The position numbers were made by a program, and so were the translations under genes. Of a stretch of DNA of 64,000 nt, positions 12,104 through 32,143 are shown piece by piece; within the stretch, counting starts at the first letter, position 1, and each line of letters opens with the position of its first letter. The stretch comes from Bacillus pumilus (GTDB lineage: Bacteria > Bacillota > Bacilli > Bacillales > Bacillaceae): the NCBI RefSeq assembly GCF_003431975.1, contig NZ_CP027116.1:124001-188000 (forward strand), given 5' to 3'. Under the pieces are notes generated by a model. The model was given only the letters and a program-made list of their open reading frames with translations. It made no database searches and had not been told where the DNA came from.

Positions 12104-13294
12104 ATGGCTAAAGAAAAATTCGACCGTTCCAAATCGCATGCTAACATTGGTACAATTGGACACGTTGACCATGGTAAAACAACTCTAACTGCTGCTATCT
12201 CAACAGTTCTTACTAAGAAATCTGGTAAAGGTACAGCTATGGCTTATGACCAAATCGATGGTGCTCCAGAAGAGCGCGAGCGTGGAATCACAATCTCAAC
12301 TGCACACGTTGAGTATGAAACTGAAACTCGTCACTATGCACACGTAGACTGCCCAGGACACGCTGACTATGTTAAAAACATGATCACTGGTGCTGCTCAA
12401 ATGGACGGCGCGATCTTAGTAGTATCTGCTGCTGATGGTCCAATGCCACAAACACGTGAGCACATCCTACTTTCTCGTAACGTAGGTGTACCTTACATCG
12501 TAGTATTCCTTAACAAATGTGACATGGTTGACGATGAAGAGTTACTTGAACTTGTTGAAATGGAAGTTCGTGACCTTCTTTCTGACTATGACTTCCCTGG
12601 TGATGATGTACCAGTTATCAAAGGTTCTGCTCTTAAAGCTCTTGAAGGAGATGCTGATTACGAAGCAAAAATCTTTGAACTTATGGATGCGGTTGATGAG
12701 TACATCCCAACTCCAGAGCGTGACACTGAAAAGCCATTCATGATGCCAGTTGAGGACGTATTCTCAATCACTGGTCGTGGAACAGTTGCTACTGGTCGTG
12801 TTGAGCGTGGACAAGTTAAAGTCGGTGACGAAGTTGAAATCATCGGTCTTCAAGAAGAAAACGGTAAAACAACTGTTACAGGTGTTGAAATGTTCCGTAA
12901 GCTTCTTGACTATGCTGAAGCTGGTGACAACATTGGTGCACTACTTCGTGGTGTATCTCGTGAAGATATCCAACGTGGTCAAGTACTTGCTAAACCAGGT
13001 ACAATCACTCCACATAGCCGTTTCAAAGCTGAAGTTTATGTACTATCTAAAGATGAGGGTGGACGTCATACTCCATTCTTCGCTAACTACCGTCCGCAGT
13101 TCTACTTCCGTACAACTGACGTAACTGGTATCGTACATCTTCCAGAAGGTACTGAAATGGTAATGCCTGGCGATAACACTGAGATGGAAGTTGAACTTAT
13201 CTCTACTATCGCTATCGAAGAAGGAACTCGTTTCTCTATCCGTGAGGGTGGACGTACTGTAGGTTCTGGCGTCGTTTCAACTATCATTAAGTAA
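12104..13294 (+). CDS. tuf: Translation elongation factor Tu
   Basis: EF-Tu delivers aminoacyl-tRNA to the ribosomal A site as a GTP complex. The 396-residue protein has the P-loop GHVDHGKT (19-26), the DCPGH switch II motif and NKCD for guanine recognition, followed by two beta-barrel domains. The strong ATG follows AAGGAGG. Codon choice is very uniform (GGT, CGT, AAA), as expected of one of the most highly expressed proteins. It is the last gene of the str operon and ends with a strong terminator. It is the only tuf copy in this window. Confidence 0.97.
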   Translation: MAKEKFDRSKSHANIGTIGHVDHGKTTLTAAISTVLTKKSGKGTAMAYDQIDGAPEERERGITISTAHVEYETETRHYAHVDCPGHADYVKNMITGAAQMDGAILVVSAADGPMPQTREHILLSRNVGVPYIVVFLNKCDMVDDEELLELVEMEVRDLLSDYDFPGDDVPVIKGSALKALEGDADYEAKIFELMDAVDEYIPTPERDTEKPFMMPVEDVFSITGRGTVATGRVERGQVKVGDEVEIIGLQEENGKTTVTGVEMFRKLLDYAEAGDNIGALLRGVSREDIQRGQVLAKPGTITPHSRFKAEVYVLSKDEGGRHTPFFANYRPQFYFRTTDVTGIVHLPEGTEMVMPGDNTEMEVELISTIAIEEGTRFSIREGGRTVGSGVVSTIIK

Positions 13295-13304
13295 TAAACA
13301 TATC

Positions 13305-13337
13305 AAAGAGACTCCTTGCAAAAGGGTCTCTTTTTTT
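13305..13337 (+). terminator. Rho-independent terminator after tuf
   Basis: AAAGAGAC (13305-13312) pairs with GTCTCTTT (13326-13333), extended by T-G and C-G pairs, and continues into an unbroken T-run. It ends the str operon before ybaC. Confidence 0.9.
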
Positions 13338-13403
13338 GCTTTTCCAGATCAGAACGGCTACTATAAGCTATAGAATCTAATTGGAACCGAGAGGATCACT
13401 GGA

Positions 13404-14363
13404 ATGGCAAAGACTTATTTGAAAAAATGGTTAATCGGCGGGGTTGACCAGTGGATTATGATGAAAGAAGATCACACAAGTGAAACGAAGCCTGTTCTTT
13501 TATTTTTACATGGTGGGCCCGGTTCTGCTCAAATCAGTTACATCGAGTCCTTTCATGAGGCGCTTGATCAAGATTTCACAGTGGTTCATTGGGACCAGCG
13601 AGGTGCGGGACTTTCATATCAAAAGAATCTTCCCGATACATCGATGACTATTCAGCAGTTTATTGAAGATACGATTGAACTGACAGAGAAGGTTCTTTCA
13701 TATCTAGGTCAATCAAAATTGTATATCGCAGGATACTCGTGGGGATCATTAATCGGTATACAAGCAGTACATAAACGTCCAGATTTATATCATGCTTACT
13801 ATGGGATTAGTCAGGTGGTAGATGTATTAAAAGAAGATATTGTGTCGTACAAGCTGCTCCTGGAGAAATCCCACCGGAATCAACTATTATCATGGTGTTT
13901 CCGATTATTGACGCCTCCTCCATGGAAACGAACATCGTCTCATGCTTTGTTCTCTCTATATAAAGAGTTCGCGAGCGTAGGTCTCACACATAGGTGGAAA
14001 CCGCTATTGAAAATGTTAAGAGGCTTACTTTTTAGTAAACACTATCAGCTGAATGACAAGTGGAAGTTCCTCAAAGGACAGAAATTTAGCCAAGACAAGC
14101 TATGGGATGAACTCATGAATGAGAGCATTGAATACCGAGTTTCTACTATATTAATACCGTGTTACTTTATTAGTGGCGAATATGACATGATTACACCATC
14201 TGCTGTATCAAAACCATATGTTGATCAATTAACAGCACCGATTAAAGAGTGGTTCACCTTTAAAGAATCTGCGCATTCCCCGCATCTAGAAGAACCAGAA
14301 GAATTTATCCGTACCATAAAAAAGACTGCTGTACATCATCTTCAGGGAAAGCTTGATTTATAG
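13404..14363 (+). CDS. ybaC: Alpha/beta hydrolase YbaC, prolyl aminopeptidase-like
   Basis: A 319-residue alpha/beta hydrolase. The oxyanion-hole motif HGGPG is at 36-40, followed by WDQRGAGLS. The nucleophile elbow GYSWGS places the catalytic serine at 112. The acid is probably in SGEYDMITPS and the histidine in SAHSPHLEEP near the C-terminus. The HGGPG plus WDQRG pairing is characteristic of the prolyl iminopeptidase family (MEROPS S33), but many members have other substrates. B. subtilis ybaC occupies the same place between tuf and rpsJ. It has no signal peptide, so it is cytoplasmic. Confidence 0.88.
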   Translation: MAKTYLKKWLIGGVDQWIMMKEDHTSETKPVLLFLHGGPGSAQISYIESFHEALDQDFTVVHWDQRGAGLSYQKNLPDTSMTIQQFIEDTIELTEKVLSYLGQSKLYIAGYSWGSLIGIQAVHKRPDLYHAYYGISQVVDVLKEDIVSYKLLLEKSHRNQLLSWCFRLLTPPPWKRTSSHALFSLYKEFASVGLTHRWKPLLKMLRGLLFSKHYQLNDKWKFLKGQKFSQDKLWDELMNESIEYRVSTILIPCYFISGEYDMITPSAVSKPYVDQLTAPIKEWFTFKESAHSPHLEEPEEFIRTIKKTAVHHLQGKLDL

Positions 14364-14420
14364 GCTGAACCCCTGTATAATATGAAAAGTGTGCAAATCA
14401 TAAATTTATCCGATTTATTA

Positions 14421-14449
14421 TTGCAACACGCAGGCCAATTTGGTACAAT
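14421..14449 (+). promoter_or_regulatory. Sigma-A promoter of the S10 operon
   Basis: TTGCAA (14421-14426), a 17-bp spacer and TACAAT (14444-14449) lie 133 bases ahead of rpsJ. A promoter at this place is known to drive the S10-spc-alpha cluster in B. subtilis. Confidence 0.7.
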
Positions 14450-14478
14450 AGTGCATGTTGGTCTTTGACTGCGATGAA

Positions 14479-14890
<412 letters not shown>

Positions 14891-14924
14891 TTCAAATAGA
14901 AAACACATATTATAGGAGGTGTGA

Positions 14925-15557
<633 letters not shown>

Positions 15558-15566
15558 CTCTCTTAG

Positions 15567-16495
<929 letters not shown>

Positions 16496-16502
16496 ATCTT
16501 AA

Positions 16503-17357
<855 letters not shown>

Positions 17358-17366
17358 CGGGGTTGT

Positions 17367-17693
<327 letters not shown>

Positions 17694-17710
17694 TGAGAGG
17701 AGGCTTTTAA

Positions 17711-19338
<1,628 letters not shown>

Positions 19339-19345
19339 TAATTAG

Positions 19346-19627
<282 letters not shown>

Positions 19628-19630
19628 TAA

Positions 19631-20035
<405 letters not shown>

Positions 20036-20070
20036 TGAATACAATCCGCGACTCAAGGAGGTGCGATTAA

Positions 20071-20382
<312 letters not shown>

Positions 20383-20389
20383 TAAATAA

Positions 20390-20947
<558 letters not shown>

Positions 20948-20954
20948 TCAATGA

Positions 20955-21155
<201 letters not shown>

Positions 21156-21183
21156 TCCCCATAAATGGGAAGGAGGTTATTAA

Positions 21184-21585
<402 letters not shown>

Positions 21586-21616
21586 AAAAAGTTTAAGATG
21601 AATGGAGGTGCTTGGT

Positions 21617-22153
21617 ATGTCTCGTATAGGTAAAAAACTAATCGAGATCCCTTCAGGAGTTACTGTGACAAACAACGATAACACAGTAACAGTAAAGGGA
21701 CCAAAAGGTGAACTAACTCGTACATTTCACCCTGATATGGAAATTAAAATTGAGGACAGCGTCTTAACTGTTAGCCGTCCGTCTGAACATAAAGAACACC
21801 GTGCATTACATGGTACAACACGTAGCTTGATTGCAAACATGGTTGAAGGTGTATCTAAAGGTTTCGAAAGAGGTTTAGAACTTATCGGTGTCGGTTACCG
21901 TGCAGCTAAATCTGGAAACAAACTTGTTCTTAACGTTGGATACTCTCACCCAGTTGAAATCGTTCCTGAGGCTGGAGTTGAAGTAGAAGTTCCATCTCAA
22001 ACGAAAATAGTCATTAAAGGTATCGATAAAGAGCGTGTAGGAGCTCTTGCTTCTAACATCCGCGCTGTCCGTTCTCCAGAGCCTTACAAAGGTAAAGGAA
22101 TTCGTTACGAAGGTGAATTCGTTCGCCGTAAAGAAGGAAAAACTGGTAAGTAA
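21617..22153 (+). CDS. rplF: 50S ribosomal protein L6
   Basis: L6 supports the factor-binding region of the 50S subunit. I use ATG 21617 ([14 protein letters not shown]), preceded by ATGGAGGTG, giving 178 residues. The in-frame ATG 15 bases upstream overlaps that Shine-Dalgarno. The C-terminal RNA-binding motif [13 protein letters not shown] is conserved. Sixth in the spc operon. Confidence 0.95.
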   Translation: MSRIGKKLIEIPSGVTVTNNDNTVTVKGPKGELTRTFHPDMEIKIEDSVLTVSRPSEHKEHRALHGTTRSLIANMVEGVSKGFERGLELIGVGYRAAKSGNKLVLNVGYSHPVEIVPEAGVEVEVPSQTKIVIKGIDKERVGALASNIRAVRSPEPYKGKGIRYEGEFVRRKEGKTGK

Positions 22154-22185
22154 GATCGCTTAAAGTGAAGAAAGGAGTGACTCGG

Positions 22186-22548
22186 ATGATTACGAAAACT
22201 AGCAAAAACGCTACTCGTCTTAAAAGACATGCTCGTGTTCGTGCGAAACTTTCAGGTACTGCTGAAAGACCTCGCCTTAACGTTTTCCGTTCTAACAAGA
22301 ATATCTACGCTCAAGTAATTGATGATGTTAACGGTGTAACACTTGTAAGTGCTTCTACTCTTGATAAAGACTTAAAGATCGAGAATAGTTCTGACACTGC
22401 AGCTGCTACTAAAATTGGCGAACTTGTTGCAAAACGTGCTGTTGAAAAAGGAATCTCTAACGTGGTATTTGACCGCGGAGGATACCTATATCATGGACGT
22501 GTAAAAGCTCTAGCTGAAGCTGCTCGTGAGGCTGGACTTAAATTTTAA
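22186..22548 (+). CDS. rplR: 50S ribosomal protein L18
   Basis: L18 binds 5S rRNA with L5. It has 120 residues from ATG 22186 ([21 protein letters not shown]), downstream of AAAGGAGTG. The longer reading from an ATG 21 bases upstream would overlap the ribosome-binding site. The terminal [20 protein letters not shown] block is characteristic. Confidence 0.95.
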   Translation: MITKTSKNATRLKRHARVRAKLSGTAERPRLNVFRSNKNIYAQVIDDVNGVTLVSASTLDKDLKIENSSDTAAATKIGELVAKRAVEKGISNVVFDRGGYLYHGRVKALAEAAREAGLKF

Positions 22549-22551
22549 TAA

Positions 22552-23269
<718 letters not shown>

Positions 23270-23287
23270 AACATTTTTAATCGATAA

Positions 23288-23740
<453 letters not shown>

Positions 23741-23741
23741 C

Positions 23742-25034
23742 TTGTTTAAGACAATCTCCAATTTTATGCGCGTGAAAGATATACGGAATAAGATTATATT
23801 TACACTTTTAATGTTAGTCGTCTTTCGTATAGGTGCTTTCATCCCTGTGCCTAATGTGAACGCCGAAGTTCTCCAGGCACAGGATCAAATGAGTGTTTTC
23901 GGAATCCTCAACACGTTTGGGGGAGGGGCACTTTTCCAATTCTCCATTCTTGCAATGGGGATTATGCCGTATATCACTGCTTCGATCATCATTCAGCTCT
24001 TGCAGATGGATGTCGTTCCGAAGTTCACTGAGTGGTCAAAGCAAGGAGAGGTTGGCCGCCGAAAATTAGCACAATTCACAAGGTATTTTACAATTGTTCT
24101 AGGATTTATCCAGGCGTTAGGAATGTCATATGGATTTAACAATATGGCAGGAGGCATGCTGATTGAAAACCCAGGTGTTTCAACGTATCTCTTAATTGCG
24201 GTCGTACTCACTGCGGGAACAGCATTTTTAATGTGGCTGGGCGAGCAGATTACTGCTCACGGTGTTGGTAACGGTATTTCGATTATTATCTTTGCCGGTA
24301 TCATCGCTGGTATCCCTCAAACATTAAAACAAGTGTACGCTCAGCAATTTGTAGGTGGAGATGGACAGCTGTTCATGCAAATCCTGAAAATTGCCCTTAT
24401 TGTAATTGCTATTCTTGTCATTGTTATCGGTGTTATTTACATTCAAATGGCAGTGAGAAAGATTGCGATTCAATATTCAAAAGGAACTGGCCGTGCACAA
24501 ATGTCTGCTAGTCAAGCAACGCACCTTCCATTGAAAGTGAATCCAGCAGGGGTGATTCCAGTCATCTTTGCCGTTTCTTTCATTATTACTCCGCAGACGG
24601 TCGCATCGTTCTTCGGAACCAATAATGTGACAACTTGGATAACCAACAACTTTGACTATACTAAGCCAATCGGTATGACGATTTATGTAGCACTGATTGT
24701 TGCTTTCACATATTTTTATGCCTTTGTCCAAGTCAATCCTGAACAAATGGCTGAAAATCTGCAAAAGCAGGGTGGCTATATCCCGGGAGTTCGTCCAGGG
24801 AAAATGACTCAAGATAGAATTACGAGCATTTTGTACCGACTCACGTTCGTGGGCGCCATTTTCTTAGCCGTGATTTCAATACTTCCTATCTTTTTCATTC
24901 AATTCGCTGGATTACCTTCCGCTGCACAAATTGGCGGCACAAGTCTTCTCATTGTTGTAGGTGTTGCACTTGAAACAATGAAACAGCTTGAAAGCCAATT
25001 AGTGAAACGAAACTACCGTGGATTTATGAAATAA
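23742..25034 (+). CDS. secY: Preprotein translocase channel subunit SecY
   Basis: SecY forms the membrane channel of the Sec translocon with SecE and SecG. It has 430 residues with ten predicted membrane segments, the first around residues 19-37. Family blocks include LFQFSILAMGIMPYITASII (plug and TM2 region) and the cytosolic loop near YYIPGVRPGK-type sequence (GGYIPGVRPGKMTQDR). The TTG start follows CCGAGGTGA at the end of rplO, one base from its stop. adk follows after a spacer carrying a hairpin. Confidence 0.96.
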   Translation: MFKTISNFMRVKDIRNKIIFTLLMLVVFRIGAFIPVPNVNAEVLQAQDQMSVFGILNTFGGGALFQFSILAMGIMPYITASIIIQLLQMDVVPKFTEWSKQGEVGRRKLAQFTRYFTIVLGFIQALGMSYGFNNMAGGMLIENPGVSTYLLIAVVLTAGTAFLMWLGEQITAHGVGNGISIIIFAGIIAGIPQTLKQVYAQQFVGGDGQLFMQILKIALIVIAILVIVIGVIYIQMAVRKIAIQYSKGTGRAQMSASQATHLPLKVNPAGVIPVIFAVSFIITPQTVASFFGTNNVTTWITNNFDYTKPIGMTIYVALIVAFTYFYAFVQVNPEQMAENLQKQGGYIPGVRPGKMTQDRITSILYRLTFVGAIFLAVISILPIFFIQFAGLPSAAQIGGTSLLIVVGVALETMKQLESQLVKRNYRGFMK

Positions 25035-26488
<1,454 letters not shown>

Positions 26489-26795
26489 GTCTTCACTGAA
26501 GCCTTTCAGGCCCAAATCGGGCAGGTTGTCTGTATAGTCCAAAGAAAGAACAAGATCAGTATACAGGCGTGTCATCGGCATGTTCGTTGGCTGCCATGTA
26601 CTAATCGCAGACGGAGAAAAGCGTAAATTTCATTCTCCTAAGAAAAAATATCAATCATATAACCTTTTATGGTTGCGTATCTCCGGAAGTTCAGAACAGT
26701 ATATTCAAAACAGGTCGGGTGATAGATGGACAATTGAGAATTTCTCAGTTGCACATTTGTCAGAGAGCAAGTTACTGATTTGAAGAAGGGAGAAC
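26489..26795 (+). pseudogene. ybzG: Decayed KOW-domain (L14e-like) RNA-binding protein gene
   Basis: The whole map-infA gap is a broken KOW-domain gene. Translating across frames recovers the family pieces in order: QIGQVVCIVQ (26513 on, in the map frame), then KEQDQY after a shift near 26545. Next come IGMFVGCHVLIADGEKRK and SPKKK after a shift near 26570, then EVQNSIFKTGRVIDGQLR after a shift in the A-run near 26645, and finally REQVTDLKK after a shift near 26738. The position expected for the start codon reads GTC. B. subtilis has ybzG, a KOW protein, at this position. No intact reading is possible, and the in-frame remnants that start with ATG are not genes. Confidence 0.8.
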
Positions 26796-26801
26796 ACTTG
26801 A

Positions 26802-27165
<364 letters not shown>

Positions 27166-27168
27166 TAA

Positions 27169-27552
<384 letters not shown>

Positions 27553-27569
27553 GTAAAGGAGGTAGTTAA

Positions 27570-27968
<399 letters not shown>

Positions 27969-27984
27969 TTTGTTTGTATAGATT

Positions 27985-28013
27985 TTGTGTCCCTGTCAAT
28001 AATGGGTTATGAT
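27985..28013 (+). promoter_or_regulatory. Sigma-A promoter candidate for rpoA
   Basis: TTGTGT (27985-27990), a 17-bp spacer and TATGAT (28008-28013) lie about 130 bases upstream of rpoA. It would give rpoA-rplQ expression partly independent of the long upstream transcript. Confidence 0.5.
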
Positions 28014-28075
28014 ACAGTTATTTATGAGACGAATACACGACTCGTTGCCTGAGCACATACGGGACTAAACAATGA

Positions 28076-28117
28076 GGAATTTCGGATGGAATCTCATATG
28101 ATTCTATTCGAGGTTTC
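28076..28117 (+). promoter_or_regulatory. 18-bp stem-loop in the rpoA leader
   Basis: Bases 28076-28093 pair with 28100-28117 over all 18 positions, with five G-U pairs and a 6-nt loop (TCATAT). The core is TCGGATGGAATC against GATTCTATTCGA. The helix ends about 9 nt before the rpoA Shine-Dalgarno. There is no U-run, so it is more likely an mRNA stability, processing or protein-binding element than a terminator. Confidence 0.6.
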
Positions 28118-28143
28118 GACGTTTTGAAGGAGGGTTTTATTAG

Positions 28144-29088
28144 ATGATCGAAATTGAAAAACCAAAAATCGAAACGGTTGAAATCAGCGACGATGCCAAG
28201 TATGGCAAGTTTGTCGTAGAGCCACTTGAGCGTGGATATGGTACCACTTTAGGGAACTCCCTTCGTCGTATCCTTTTATCCTCACTTCCTGGTGCAGCTG
28301 TAACATCGATCCAGATAGATGGTGTCTTACACGAATTCTCAACGATCGAAGGCGTGGTTGAAGATGTTACAACGATTATCTTAAACATTAAAAAGCTTGC
28401 ACTCAAAATCTACTCTGAAGAAGAGAAGACGCTTGAAATTGATGTACAAGATGAAGGTACTGTAACAGCTGCTGATATTACACACGACAGCGATATTGAA
28501 ATCTTAAATCCAGATCTTCACATCGCAACTCTTGGCAAGAATGCGAGCTTCCGTGTTCGCTTAACTGCACAAAGAGGTCGCGGGTATAATCCTGCTGATG
28601 CAAACAAAAGAGACGATCAGCCAATCGGTGTGATTCCGATCGACTCAATCTATACACCTGTATCTCGTGTGACTTATCAAGTGGAGAACACCCGTGTTGG
28701 GCAAGTCGCAAACTATGATAAATTAACACTAGATGTATGGACTGATGGAAGCACAGGACCGAAAGAAGCGATCGCTCTAGGTTCTAAGATTTTAACTGAA
28801 CACCTGAATATTTTCGTTGGGTTAACTGACGAAGCTCAGCATGCTGAAATCATGGTTGAGAAAGAAGAAGACCAAAAAGAAAAAGTGCTTGAAATGACAA
28901 TTGAAGAGCTTGATCTTTCTGTTCGTTCTTACAACTGTTTGAAGCGTGCGGGTATTAACACTGTTCAAGAGCTTGCTAACAAGACAGAAGAGGATATGAT
29001 GAAAGTTCGTAACCTTGGACGTAAATCTCTTGAAGAAGTGAAAGCGAAACTAGAAGAACTTGGACTGGGTCTTCGTAAAGACGATTGA
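28144..29088 (+). CDS. rpoA: DNA-directed RNA polymerase subunit alpha
   Basis: Alpha dimerises to scaffold RNA polymerase assembly; its C-terminal domain binds UP elements and activators. It has 314 residues. The N-terminal domain carries the conserved [21 protein letters not shown] block, and an acidic linker near residues 238-248 precedes the C-terminal domain with [14 protein letters not shown] and the [11 protein letters not shown] helix. The ATG follows AAGGAGGG. Its own promoter and an 18-bp hairpin lie upstream, and rplQ is downstream. Confidence 0.97.
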   Translation: MIEIEKPKIETVEISDDAKYGKFVVEPLERGYGTTLGNSLRRILLSSLPGAAVTSIQIDGVLHEFSTIEGVVEDVTTIILNIKKLALKIYSEEEKTLEIDVQDEGTVTAADITHDSDIEILNPDLHIATLGKNASFRVRLTAQRGRGYNPADANKRDDQPIGVIPIDSIYTPVSRVTYQVENTRVGQVANYDKLTLDVWTDGSTGPKEAIALGSKILTEHLNIFVGLTDEAQHAEIMVEKEEDQKEKVLEMTIEELDLSVRSYNCLKRAGINTVQELANKTEEDMMKVRNLGRKSLEEVKAKLEELGLGLRKDD

Positions 29089-29145
29089 CTAGTTTCATTG
29101 TGAACTAGGATTTTCGTGTGTTTTTTATTCATACAGCATCTCTAA

Positions 29146-29526
<381 letters not shown>

Positions 29527-29546
29527 TCATATAGCGTGTATCTAAG

Positions 29547-29589
29547 AAAGGGCGGGACAGTTCATAACTGGATCTATGCCCTTTTTTAG
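29547..29589 (+). terminator. Rho-independent terminator after rplQ
   Basis: AAAGGGC and GCCCTTT form the base of a hairpin whose apex contains CAGTT/AACTG, followed by a T-run ending near 29587. It closes the S10-spc-alpha transcript. Confidence 0.75.
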
Positions 29590-29650
29590 ATACTACGGCT
29601 TTTTAGCAATAAGCAAAGAAGAGGTTGAGCTGAGAGGAGGTCCGGTAGAG

Positions 29651-30493
29651 TTGGGGAAGACATTAATTGACGTAAAAGACATTGTATTTCGTTATCATAA
29701 GGATGCGGACAAGCCTGCTTTAGATCAAGTGTCATTGCATGTGAATCAAAATGAATGGCTCGCCATTGTTGGTCATAACGGTTCAGGTAAATCCACACTT
29801 GCCCGTGTACTGAATGGGCTCATTTTACCGGATGCTGGAACGGTCAAGGTTGGTGAGATTGAGCTCAAAGAAGAGAGTGTCTGGGATATTCGCAAAAAGG
29901 TCGGAATGGTCTTTCAAAACCCAGATAACCAATTCGTTGGCTCAACGGTTCGTGATGATGTGGCTTTTGGTTTAGAAAATAACGGGGTTGAGCGGGAATT
30001 GATGATAGAGCGTGTAGATTGGGCTGTCAAACAGGTCAATATGCAAGAGTTTCTTGATCAAGAGCCGCACCATCTATCAGGCGGGCAGAAGCAGAGAGTC
30101 GCTATTGCTGGCGTGCTTGCCGCAAGCCCTGACATCATGATCTTGGATGAAGCAACATCGATGCTTGATCCGATTGGCCGTGAAGAAGTGTTAGAGACTG
30201 TGAGACTACTGAAGGAACAAGGAACGGTCACAGTCATCTCCATCACACATGATTTAGACGAGGCTGCTAAGGCAGACCGAGTCATTGTGATGAATGGTGG
30301 GGAAAAATTTGCCGAGGGAACTCCAGAGGAAGTATTTGAACTAGATGAACAGCTGGTTCAGATTGGACTTGATCTGCCATTCTCCTATCGGTTGAGCAAA
30401 CAATTGAAGCAGCAAGGTGTGCCGCTTGCAAATGCCCATTTGACACAAGAAGGATTGGTGAAAGAGCTATGGACATTACGATCAAAGAATTAG
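29651..30493 (+). CDS. ecfA1: ECF transporter ATPase EcfA1
   Basis: One of two ABC ATPases of the energy-coupling factor module, which powers uptake of vitamins by interchangeable S components. I use TTG 29651, 10 nt after AGGAGG, giving 280 residues close to the B. subtilis length; an upstream in-frame ATG lies inside the rplQ terminator. Walker A is GHNGSGKST (41-49), the Q-loop is in FQNPDNQF, the signature is LSGGQKQR, and Walker B is ILDEAT. Its end overlaps ecfA2 by 25 bases. Confidence 0.9.
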   Translation: MGKTLIDVKDIVFRYHKDADKPALDQVSLHVNQNEWLAIVGHNGSGKSTLARVLNGLILPDAGTVKVGEIELKEESVWDIRKKVGMVFQNPDNQFVGSTVRDDVAFGLENNGVERELMIERVDWAVKQVNMQEFLDQEPHHLSGGQKQRVAIAGVLAASPDIMILDEATSMLDPIGREEVLETVRLLKEQGTVTVISITHDLDEAAKADRVIVMNGGEKFAEGTPEEVFELDEQLVQIGLDLPFSYRLSKQLKQQGVPLANAHLTQEGLVKELWTLRSKN

Positions 30494-31338
30494 AGCATCG
30501 TTATCAAATGAAAACGCCGTTTGAGCGTCTCGCTTTGTATGATGTCAATGCTTCCATCCAAGAGGGTAGCTATGTTGCTGTCATTGGTCATACGGGGTCA
30601 GGCAAGTCCACGTTGCTGCAGCACCTTAATGGATTGCTCAAACCAACGAAGGGGAGCATTGCGCTTGGAGAGACCGTCTTACAAGCCACTAAAAAGCAGA
30701 AGGATTTAAAGTCCCTCCGAAAAAAAGTGGGCATCGTGTTCCAGTTTCCAGAGCATCAGCTTTTTGAAGAAACGATTCTTAAGGATATCTGTTTTGGTCC
30801 GATGAATTTCGGCGTTCCTCAGGAGAAGGCAGAAGCGAAGGCGAAGGAAATGCTAAAGCTGGTTGGTCTTTCTGAATCTTTATTATCTCGATCTCCCTTT
30901 GAATTAAGCGGTGGTCAAATGAGACGTGTGGCGATTGCAGGTGTTCTAGCGATGGAACCAGAAGTGCTTGTGCTGGATGAGCCGACTGCAGGGTTAGATC
31001 CACGCGGACGGAAGGAAATCATGGACATGTTCTATGAGCTTCATCAGAAAGCAAACCTCACCACGATTTTGGTCACACACAGTATGGAGGACGCCGCTCA
31101 TTATGCGGATCAAATGATTGTGATGCACAAAGGAACGGTGAAGGCGACAGGTACACCGAGGGAATTGTTTGCTAATTGTACAGACATGTCTTCGTTTGGT
31201 CTCGACCTCCCGGAAACGATTAAATTTCAGCAGACTGTAGAAGAAAAGCTGGGCATTACGTTTCCAAGACCGCTTCTGACCATGGATGAAATGGCAGAAG
31301 CCTTAACAGCTCTTTATCAGGAGGACACGACATCATGA
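30469..31338 (+). CDS. ecfA2: ECF transporter ATPase EcfA2
   Basis: The second ABC ATPase of the ECF module; it heterodimerises with EcfA1 on the EcfT scaffold. It has 289 residues. Walker A is GHTGSGKST (40-48), the Q-loop lies in FQFPEHQLF, the signature is LSGGQMRR, and Walker B is VLDEPTAGLD. Its ATG lies inside the ecfA1 end and its stop overlaps the ecfT start by 4 bases, so all three genes appear translationally coupled. Confidence 0.94.
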   Translation: MDITIKELEHRYQMKTPFERLALYDVNASIQEGSYVAVIGHTGSGKSTLLQHLNGLLKPTKGSIALGETVLQATKKQKDLKSLRKKVGIVFQFPEHQLFEETILKDICFGPMNFGVPQEKAEAKAKEMLKLVGLSESLLSRSPFELSGGQMRRVAIAGVLAMEPEVLVLDEPTAGLDPRGRKEIMDMFYELHQKANLTTILVTHSMEDAAHYADQMIVMHKGTVKATGTPRELFANCTDMSSFGLDLPETIKFQQTVEEKLGITFPRPLLTMDEMAEALTALYQEDTTS

Positions 31339-32132
31339 TGGATAGTATGATTATCGGCAAATATGTGCCAGGTTCATCCTTTGTCCATCGTCTTGATCCA
31401 AGGACAAAGCTGTTATCAATTTTCTTTTTTGTCTTCATTGTCTTTTTTGCTAATAATTACATCACCTACGGACTTTTAGGTGTCTTTACCATCCTTGTGG
31501 TGATGTTTTCTCAGGTGCCGCTCTACTTTATTCTTAAAGGAATGAAGCCGATCCTATGGATTGTCCTATTTACCTTCATTCTGCATATCTTCATGACAAA
31601 GGATGGCGCCTTGCTATTTCACTTTGGTTTTCTGAATATTTATGAAGAAGGCTTAAAGCAGGGGATCTTTATCTCACTTCGTTTTGTCTATCTCATCATG
31701 ATGACGACACTTCTGACGTTAACCACAACGCCTATAGAAGTGACAGACGGTATGGAAAAGCTGCTTCACCCATTCCGTAAAATCAAACTGCCTGTTCATG
31801 AGCTTGCTCTCATGATGTCCATCTCTCTTCGGTTTATTCCGACTTTACTAGAAGAAACGGACAAAATCATGAAGGCACAAATGGCGAGAGGTGTTGATTT
31901 TACTAGCGGACCTCTAAAGGATCGCATGAAAGCAATTGTTCCTTTGCTTGTTCCGCTTTTCGTCAGTGCGTTTAAGCGTGCGGAGGAACTGGCGACAGCA
32001 ATGGAAGCGAGAGGCTACCGGGGTGGAGAAGGACGGACGAAATACCGTCAGCTTGTCTGGGGCATGAAAGACACGTTCACGCTGCTCTTATTCATCCTGT
32101 TAACAGCACTCCTTGTGCTTCTAAGAAATTAG
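31335..32132 (+). CDS. ecfT: ECF transporter transmembrane scaffold EcfT
   Basis: Membrane scaffold that links the two ATPases to substrate-specific S components. It has 265 residues with hydrophobic segments around residues 25-65, 75-95, 110-130 and at the C-terminus. The cytoplasmic coupling motifs contain the Ala-Arg-Gly pattern twice: AQMARGVD and AMEARGYRG. No S component is encoded next to it, as expected for a shared group II module. truA starts 11 nt after the stop. Confidence 0.93.
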   Translation: MMDSMIIGKYVPGSSFVHRLDPRTKLLSIFFFVFIVFFANNYITYGLLGVFTILVVMFSQVPLYFILKGMKPILWIVLFTFILHIFMTKDGALLFHFGFLNIYEEGLKQGIFISLRFVYLIMMTTLLTLTTTPIEVTDGMEKLLHPFRKIKLPVHELALMMSISLRFIPTLLEETDKIMKAQMARGVDFTSGPLKDRMKAIVPLLVPLFVSAFKRAEELATAMEARGYRGGEGRTKYRQLVWGMKDTFTLLLFILLTALLVLLRN

Positions 32133-32143
32133 GTGATTCCTAG

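Noticed and set aside
26580..26783. A 67-codon open frame between map and infA
   Set aside because: It covers only one fragment of the decayed KOW gene. Family residues continue in other frames on both sides, and its ATG lies inside the domain with no ribosome-binding site.
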